Source: Galeruca laticollis (lineage: Eukaryota > Arthropoda > Insecta > Coleoptera > Chrysomelidae). From it: a DNA stretch of 64,000 nt. The translations under genes were made by a program, and so were the position numbers. The notes below the pieces were generated by a model. The model worked only from the letters and a program-made list of their open reading frames with translations, did not search any database and was not told where the DNA came from. The stretch spans positions 195,332,862 through 195,396,861 of the forward strand of contig OY998178.1 in NCBI GenBank assembly GCA_963921935.1, given 5' to 3'. How positions within the stretch are numbered: position 1 is the first letter of the stretch; each line of letters begins with the position of its first letter. Of the stretch, positions 57,476-64,000 are shown piece by piece.

Positions 57476-58477
57476 TTTTATCTCCTAACAAATCATATAA
57501 CTTATCATTCATTATTTCCGTGGATGCTGGCTCTATTAAGTTTCCAACAACAGTAAATCTAGAATGGTCCGAATATGGTGTACACACTTAATAAAAATTG
57601 AATGAATGAGACGACGAGTACTGAGTGTGCAGTTTTTTATTATGAAATCCAACTAAGCGCTTTCAAGCATTAGGCCATTACCAAAGCTGCCCATATTCCA
57701 GAAGTTAACTAATTGATAAAAACAACTTAAAAAATTATACTTATGTCACAAAAAAGTTGGTGTCTAAAAACATAAAATTGAACACTAGTTCTGCACGAGT
57801 AGTTGAATTTGTTAAAAATATATAATAATTGTAATGTATTAGAAATTATTTGAAATTAACCCTATAATATGTGTGTACAATTATATTACGACATGTTCAA
57901 ACGTCGAATTAAAAATTATCAACTAAACGATATACTTTCAAAGTTGATAAGTTTGTCATTAATAACTGGTGACTAATATGCCGATGTACAAGATCACAAT
58001 GAGTGGCTAATATTACAACGTGTTCTTTAGGTGAACAATGTATCAAGTCATGATTCAAAACCAATGAATGAAAATATCACAAATAGTGAATTGAAATTTG
58101 GGAAAAAAAATTTTAAGAATGAAGTAACAGTTATGATTGAAATCAAAGCGTTAATTGGAAATTTAAAAAAATCAAACAACTCAAAAAACTATCAAACTCA
58201 GATGAAAAGGAATACCGCCAACTGATTGTCTAAAGAAAGATAAGTTAAGGGCTGAATCCATTCCCCCGGCCAGTCAGGAACCAAGCGAATTGAATCTATA
58301 TATTTAAGTGATAAAATGAACCAAAAACAAATGGTCTCATATTCATCCATGGAACAGTTTAACTAAGTGACCAGGGGTAGAAAGGCATGTTAGCAAAGTA
58401 AATCCAATCATTAGTGGCAATCCATATGACTTGAATTCAAGAAGGAAAGGGGGAGATTCTAACAGTCAAGAAATCTT
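57476..58477. other. Mostly unassigned; possible PLE flank
   Basis: Around 57630-57700 a string of the type aaccaactaagcgctttcaagcattaggccatt appears (shortened here), which I associate loosely with upstream parts of Penelope elements. No reading frame could be assigned; the frame at 58031-58225 is Lys/Asn-rich without motifs. Confidence 0.35.
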
Positions 58478-58880
58478 GGAAATTGATTGTGACCTGGTGG
58501 ACCAAACTTTGACCCATACATAGCTTGGTATCAGGAACACAATGTGGTTGGGAAATATGTTTAGGATACTTGTGATAAACCTAGATCCATACTAGGCATG
58601 TACAGGAAAAGAAGAAATCGGAGACGAGTGTAAAGAGAAGATAAAGGATAGAATAGTTTGCTCAAATTTATATAGAAGGAGGGAGTTGATTATATCCTGA
58701 TGGACCAAACTATGACCCATGCATTGCCTGGTGTCCAGCACAGAATTTGGTTGGGAGATATTTTAGAGTTAGTAGCAAGAACAAACCTAGACGCACCATG
58801 AATAGTTCCATGGGGGAATATATGTACCAGATTGAAAAAAAATTTTTTTGTTGCTTTCAAGATGAGTTGAAGCTTGGTAT
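58478..58880 (+). repeat. Direct repeats of PLE D terminal sequence
   Basis: A conserved string (tgacc.atacatagcttggt.tc.ggaacacaatgtgg) occurs at about 58505-58550, again at 58710-58760, and partly at 58870-58900. The first two copies are about 200 bp apart. Inverted copies lie at about 60080-60140 and 61730-61790. The layout fits tandem and inverted terminal repeats of a Penelope-type element. Confidence 0.65.
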
Positions 58881-59039
58881 CAGGAACACAATGTGGATAA
58901 CAGAACTAGGCATAATGTGTATGTGAGAGGAAAACCAGGTTAAGCAAACTAAGATATAAGATTGAAGAGGAAAAAGATAAGAAATTGAAATCAATAAATC
59001 ATCTTTCATAGTAATTCACCTTTAATGACAGAGTATATA

Positions 59040-59960
59040 GGCAGCCGGATGGTTTGGCCATGAGGACCTCCTCTCCCCGATATTGGCGGATTTGTTCCGT
59101 GATGACTTAGAATTAAAGAAGATGCACATATTATAACTTAACGATATTCACCCTTCTATACAGTTAACTTTGGAAATTAAACACAGTGGTTCAATAAATT
59201 TCTTGTATTTGACTTTATCTAGAAGAGCTTTAGAAATTGAATTATCTATAAACAGAAAACCAACACAAACTGATTCTAGTACACTGTAACCACCCTATCG
59301 AACATAAAATGTCGGCTATATCTGGTTATACCCATAGATTACTCAGGGTCCCTCTCTCTCCACATAATTTCAACATAGAACTAAATATTTTGAAACAGTC
59401 GGCATTGAACAATGGCTATTCACCTCAAATTATTGATAATATAATTTTGAGAACAAGAAGGAGATTGAGAAGGAATTTAGCCTACCCTGAGGTTAATTAC
59501 AACGAACCTACCCAGTATCGTTCATCGATATATTTTTGTGAATTTTCTGATAAAATTTCCAAAAGTATTACCAATAATTTTGAAGATGTAAAAGTTTTCT
59601 ATAAATCAGTAGGTTCCATTTCCACACTTTTCTCTTAGAATAAAGATCCCATTAATAAACTTAACAAAAGTGGTATTTATAAATTAACTTATGATTATTG
59701 CCTTTCCGCTTACGGGGTAGGACCATTCGCGCTTGGGGTACTAGAATCAAAAACAGACCCACATCTTCTAATTTTGGCTTCCATATGAAGTTAAACAATC
59801 AAACTTTTACCCCATCACAAAATTCCCACGAACAATATAAAGAATATGGACTTTCTTGAAGATCTAGAAATACTTAGAGAAATGAAAGTTAATCCAAAAC
59901 ACTGCTTTCATATTACCCCTGACCGTGGCGACCCGGTCCAAGAACATGTAGTCCAGCACT
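59040..59960 (+). pseudogene. PLE D: Penelope-like ORF fragment with GIY-YIG remnant
   Basis: Forward: LNDIHPSIQLTLEIKHSGSI and FLYLTLSRRALEIELSINRK (region after the RT catalytic loop), KPTQTDSST, then in the frame 59309-59638 SAISGYTHRLLRVPLSPHNF and SALNNGYSPQIIDNIILRTR. After stops NKSGIYKLTYDYC (GIY part of the endonuclease) and near 59850 MDFLEDLEILREMKVNP (C-terminal block). The order matches elements A-C but the sequence is a different, distant family. The RT core is missing. Confidence 0.75.
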
Positions 59961-60059
59961 TGACTGATTCGTAAAAGGCGTATAAATGAATATTTTCGAC
60001 TTTTCTATTCTTCTCTTTTCTTAAGTCTTCTTAGTTTGCTCAACCTTGTTTGCCTCTCT

Positions 60060-60170
60060 CATACACATTACTTATACATACACATTGTGTTCCGGACACC
60101 AAGCTACGTATGGGTCCACCAGGACACAACCAAATTTTCATACCTTCTCATTATGAAATTTTCATACTTC
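60060..60170 (-). repeat. Inverted copy of PLE D terminal sequence
   Basis: acacattgtgttccggacaccaagct.. is the reverse complement of the strings at 58505-58550 and 58710-58760. Confidence 0.65.
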
Positions 60171-60376
60171 ATTCAATAACCATTTCATCTCATCTTGGAA
60201 GTGATAAGAATAACTTTTCTCACGGTCGGGAGTAGAAATCAGTTTCTATGACATCGAAATTAAAACAGAAGTAGTCGATAATTCCCAAGAGAGTATGATG
60301 CTCCCAAGGGAGTTTACATTATGGAGAACGTTTTTCATGGAAAAAAAATATAACATTGAAATTATTCATTGACATT

Positions 60377-61331
60377 TCAATTAAATGTTACATTTGTACC
60401 ATTTTCAAAATTAATATTAGAAGGAATATTACTTTCGCTCACATTTACAGTTTTTGTGATTGCGCTAGTAGTGGTACCTACTAAAACCTGATTAGCAATT
60501 TTGGTCTTTTTTTCAATGTTGTTCTCAATATAACTCTCAGCGACTGTCGTTGATTTCCAACCAGCATGACGATTTATTGTCGTGATATCCACACCAGCAT
60601 CTGCCTGTAATGTCGCTGAAAATCTTCGTAAGCATTGACCAGTATAACATGCAGCATCAGGTAATTTTAAATACGAAGCTACTACACTCGGAATTTTTCC
60701 CATGGAATTCTTGCCAACTAGCTGGGAACTACATATCCCTGCTTTGTAGTACAAAAAAAGGCGCTTATGCTTGATGTAGGGAGGATGCAGGGAAATGCAT
60801 TTTCGAAAGAATTCATGCATATTTCCCAGATCGGTAACCACAAAGGTTCGTGGAGTCTTTGTCTCAGTGTTTGGAATTTCTACAATTAAAGAAGAGCCTA
60901 CATCCTCAATATCCAACAACAAAAGTAATCTTACCCTAATCATTAAGAATTCTTTGTCATCTGCACTTAATAGAAAACGATCGATTTCACCCTTTGTCAA
61001 TATTTCCGATTTTTTCGCGTGATATCCGTCAACGGTTCTTTTCAAAAATGCGATCATCTTGGGGCTGCTTATACCTATGTTGTCGTAAATTATAAAGAAT
61101 GACAACCATAGAATATTGCGCCCATAATGTGGAAGACTTGTTTTTCTTTGACATTTCAGTGAAGTACGCTAACAAAGCATTCTCGCTGTATACTGGAACA
61201 TTTTTCTCGGCGCACCACTTTTTGAACCAATTGTAGGCTATATCGTATAAATATCTTGACTTCGTAGGCAGCAAATTGCTTATGGCAATATTTGCAGCCT
61301 TCATAATTTCGTCCGACTCACAATTATCCAT
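60377..61331 (-). pseudogene. Crypton-like tyrosine recombinase (one frameshift)
   Basis: ATG 61331 (reverse), MDNCESDEIMKAANIAIS; residues 20-100 form the helical core-binding domain (YLYDIAYNWFKKWCAEKNVP). A frameshift near 61105 moves to the frame that ends at 60377 and holds the catalytic domain: GEIDRFLLSADDKEFLMIRV (where the first Arg is expected), then CLRRFSATLQADAGVDITTI (second-box Arg) and NRHAGWKSTTVAESYIENN with His, Trp and the nucleophile candidate Tyr. About 310 residues in total, normal for Crypton-type recombinases that are common in insect genomes. Remaining coding sequence is clean. It lies between two inverted PLE D repeats. Could also be a host-domesticated copy. Confidence 0.82.
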
Positions 61332-61679
61332 TGTGCACTAAACAAACTTCAAACTAAACCAAACTAGCACCTTAATTTGACAATTCTTTTTGTTTGTTTA
61401 TTTTGTAGTTATGACAATAACTCAACGACTGCTAAATAAATGCTCAAATCCGAATACAATAATTCTGGTGCTACTCACTTCATAATGACGAAATATGTGT
61501 TTTTAAGTTAATGAAACCGTGGAAGAAATAGCATATACCATTCGGGAGAGATGCTATTTGGTCCTCGGTGCATTTCAAATTGCACCTCTGCCAAAATAAC
61601 GCATTCCTCTCCCTTATAGTATAATGTACTATTGTCCTCTCTGATACATATCTTCCCCTTGGAGTAATTTCTGGATTCG
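61332..61679. other. No gene recognised
   Basis: Upstream flank of the recombinase gene. AT-rich, then a block (61500-61680) that belongs to the PLE D-type repeat. Confidence 0.4.
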
Positions 61680-61794
61680 CCTAGCATGGATCTAGGTTTG
61701 TTCTTGCGACTAATTCTAAAATACCTCACACACATTGTGCGCCGGACACCACACTATGTATGGGTTATAGTTCGGCTCATCAGGATACAATCAA
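61680..61794 (-). repeat. Inverted copy of PLE D terminal sequence next to a LINE
   Basis: cacattgtg.gccggacaccacactatgtatggg.. parallels 60060-60170 and is inverted to 58505-58550. It directly abuts the LINE endonuclease piece at 61795. Confidence 0.65.
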
Positions 61795-62393
61795 TTCCCC
61801 CCGTCTACTCTGGACCTTATTCTTACCAATTATGACAATCTACTAACAACTCCCGAAATTAGTTCCCCAATAGGTAAATCTGATCACGCAGTCATAACAA
61901 ATCACATTCAGTTCAATGTAAACTCCTCTCCAAGTTTGAGTAACACACTCTTACATTTATACTGACTTTAACAAAGTTAACGACGACTTATCCTAGCTCG
62001 ATTGTCATTCTGTGTTGAATTTGTCTATTGATCCTTCGACAAGGTGGAATACCTTCATTCAAATCACCAGTAAAACAATTAGTGTGAATACAACCCAACG
62101 TAAAATTTCTAAAAATAACCTAAAACCTTGGATAAATAACCGGGCAATACATTTAATCGGACACAAGCGCCACCTCTGGCGAAAATATAAACAAACAAGG
62201 CTTACTGTAGATTTCAGTAGCCATCGCAATTTTTCTAATCGGATCAAAGTACTACTTGATAATCTCAGGCACAACTTTGAAGAATCAATTATAGCCAGCG
62301 GAAACTCCAAAAAAAGTTTTTAAATACATACGTTCCTCACTATCATCTAAAGTCGCTATTCCTCTGCTTCTAAAAGATGACGGTAGCCTTTGC
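61795..62393 (+). pseudogene. LINE ORF2, end of endonuclease and linker
   Basis: PPSTLDLILTNYDNLLTTPE with SPIGKSDHAVI (the SDH motif of APE-type endonucleases), then in the frame 62012-62323 the linker PWINNRAIHLIGHKRHLWRK and FSNRIKVLLDNLRHNFEESI. Frame breaks near 61960 and 62323. The N-terminal half of the endonuclease is missing: the LINE begins abruptly at the PLE repeat. Confidence 0.78.
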
Positions 62394-64000
62394 TTGTCAA
62401 ATAAAGAGACTTCCGAAATACTCTCACAGACATTCTCAAAAGTTTTCAAATACGAACTTCCTAATGACAATATGCCTGACATCATATCCCCCCGTTTTCT
62501 CGCCACTCTTGACAATATTCTGTTCACAAATGATAAAATCAAACAGCATTTGCTAAACCTGCGTACTAACGCCTTACCTGGCTTAGATGGTCTGACACCC
62601 TACTTTCTCAAAAGATGTTCCGACGCTCTCGCTACTCCGCTATGCTTAATAATGCAATCGTCCTTTACAAACAGCTCTCTGCCTTCTAGTTGGAAACTAG
62701 CCTCTGTCACCCCCATTTTTAAGAAGGGCAATAAGCTGGATAGCCACAATTATCGCCCAAAAAGTTTATTGCCCGTCGTCAGTAAACTAATGGAATCTAT
62801 TATTTCCGAGACTATGATGGATTTCCTCCTCGAACAACATATTATCCCAAAACAACAACACGGATTTATTCCAGGGCGGTCAACACTTACCAACTTACTT
62901 CATTGTTTGAATGACTGGACATCATTGTTGAATAATAGAGAACCTATTGATATAGTGTATTTAGATTTTTCCAAGGCTTTTGACCGGGTTCCCAAGCGAA
63001 GACTCCTGTACAAGTTAGGACATTTCGGTATTAGAGGAAACTTAAAACTATGGATTGAAAACTTTTTGACGGATCGTTTCTACAAGGTTCGAGTTGGTGA
63101 CTCCTTTTCTCATAAAAGACCAGTTAAAAGTGGAGTTCCGCAGGGCTCAGTTTTGGGCCAACTTTTGCTTACAATGTACACTAGCGATTTACCGTTTCAC
63201 GTTTCCAGCAAAATATCGCAATATGTCGACGACTCAAAAATATATGACAATCCCATCACAAGTCATATATCTATTCAAAACGACCTACTGTCAATACATC
63301 AGTGGTCTTCGGAATGGTTACTTCCATTGGACACTGAAAAATGTGTAGTGCTTCACGTCTGTAAAAACAACCCACATTCTGATTATTTTATTGACGGTCA
63401 AATTCTAATCACAGTAACCTCTCATAATGACCTGGGTGTTATCGTGAATAGTGAACTATCGTGGTCCGATCATGTGCTCTCAGTATCCAAACGTGCAAAT
63501 ACCAGACTTTATCTTATTAGGAAATGCTTCTCAGAAGTATCCTTTCAGAGCTTCTGCAAATTGGATGCTACTTACGTCAGACCTATCCTTGAACACGCCG
63601 GCCCAGTCTGGTACCCGGACTTGACTCGTGATAGAACGTTGCTGGAAAGTGTTTTGCGGAAGGCTACCAGAGTTGCTTTTGGACCTGTAAGACCTTCATA
63701 TGAAGAAAGATTATCCATGGCAAATCTTACCACGTTTGAGCTGCGTAGGATACGAGGCGATCTTATTGTAACCTTTCGAATTCTTAAATATAATTTTGGT
63801 GATCTAAATACAGTTTTCACCCTAAATACGGACACAAACTCCGAGGACACCAGTTCAAGTTAAAAAAGGAAAATTTAGCGGTTAGATCGAAACAAAACTT
63901 TTTACCAAACAGAATTTTCAATATTTGGAATGATTTGAACAGTGAAATTGTCTTAGCAACAAGTGTCAATATATTCAAAAATAGACTAGATCAGTGTTAC
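62394..64000 (+). pseudogene. LINE reverse transcriptase, running off the window
   Basis: A clean frame of almost 490 codons to 63863. RT motifs in order: NALPGLDGLTPYFLKRC, VTPIFKKGNKLDSHNYRPKS, HGFIPGRSTLTNL, IVYLDFSKAFDRVPKRRL (motif A Asp), VKSGVPQGSVLG (motif B), ISQYVDDSKIY (motif C, both Asp kept), LGVIVNSELSWSDHV and YVRPILEHAGPVWYPDL. Near 63835 a frameshift moves the true C-terminus (RGHQFKLKKENLA, IFNIWNDLNSEIV, FKNRLDQCY) into another frame, which stays open to 64000. CR1/Jockey-group type. One of the best preserved elements of the window. The ATG at 62394 is internal, not a real start. Confidence 0.88.

Noticed and set aside
58490..61790. A CTGATGA-GCC-GAA string in PLE D end repeats (reverse strand near 61760, related strings near 58497, 58697 and 60110) as a second hammerhead family
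   Set aside because: The flanks TTGTGT/ACACAA could pair as stem I, and CTATG/CATAG can pair in some copies. However, stem II would be too short, the GAAA part is incomplete, and no GUC lies at the right distance. The core cannot be assembled without assumptions.
1..64000. CRISPR arrays, operons, bacterial promoters
   Set aside because: Introns, LINEs, Penelope, piggyBac and LTR elements show animal nuclear DNA. The tandem arrays lack the repeat-spacer pattern.

Overview
The window looks like repeat-dominated insect nuclear DNA, possibly from a beetle (the order is a guess from the element mix). The evidence is very AT-rich sequence, spliced transposase genes with GTAAG/AG introns, families typical of insects (piggyBac with TTAA ends, Tc1/mariner with TA ends, Penelope, Ty3/Gypsy, BEL/Pao, several LINE types) and a short TTAGG run. 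I recognise no host gene and no rRNA, tRNA or CRISPR. Nearly every long reading frame is a piece of a transposable element, and almost all carry stops or frameshifts.

Layout. 1-1326 is unassigned. 1327-5835 is a reverse-strand Ty3/Gypsy element with two LTRs and a TTAT target duplication, lacking protease-RT-RNase H. 6.0-8.0 kb holds a TA microsatellite and two LINE fragments. 9475-10712 is a truncated Penelope-like element (PLE A). 11520-12513 is a TA-flanked fold-back element. 12.8-13.7 kb holds tandem repeats (118 bp, then 80 bp). 13908-14652 is a long-TIR element. 15.0-17.0 kb is a LINE split by a 175-bp tandem array. 17721-22963 holds two PLEs, B and C, head to head around one shared terminal repeat. 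23.2-23.8 kb is a LINE fragment and 23974-26468 a nearly complete decayed piggyBac. 26.7-37.9 kb is a nested stack: an old reverse-strand LINE split by an intron-bearing Tc1/mariner (27821-30586) and, inside its ORF1, by further RNase H-bearing LINEs. Next come a pogo-like remnant (38.8 kb), a BEL/Pao gag (39.4-40.5 kb) and a mariner-type element with 448-bp arms (43799-46246). 48.4-51.7 kb holds a LINE scrap, a hairpin, a second piggyBac-like remnant and a three-exon gene remnant of unknown family. 51762-56436 is a second copy of the Gypsy family, deleted differently. 57-64 kb holds a small LINE scrap, a PLE of another family (D), a Crypton-like tyrosine recombinase and a fairly well preserved LINE RT that runs off the window.

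Two observations stand out. The terminal repeats of PLEs A, B and C contain a sequence that folds as a minimal type I hammerhead ribozyme (three intact-looking copies, two broken). Both Gypsy copies carry, after the integrase, an unfamiliar extension that ends in a CCCH zinc finger.

All calls come from reading motifs and repeats by eye. No database search or folding program was run, so edges are mostly good to tens of bases. Exact edges are given where target duplications or TIR tips are visible.
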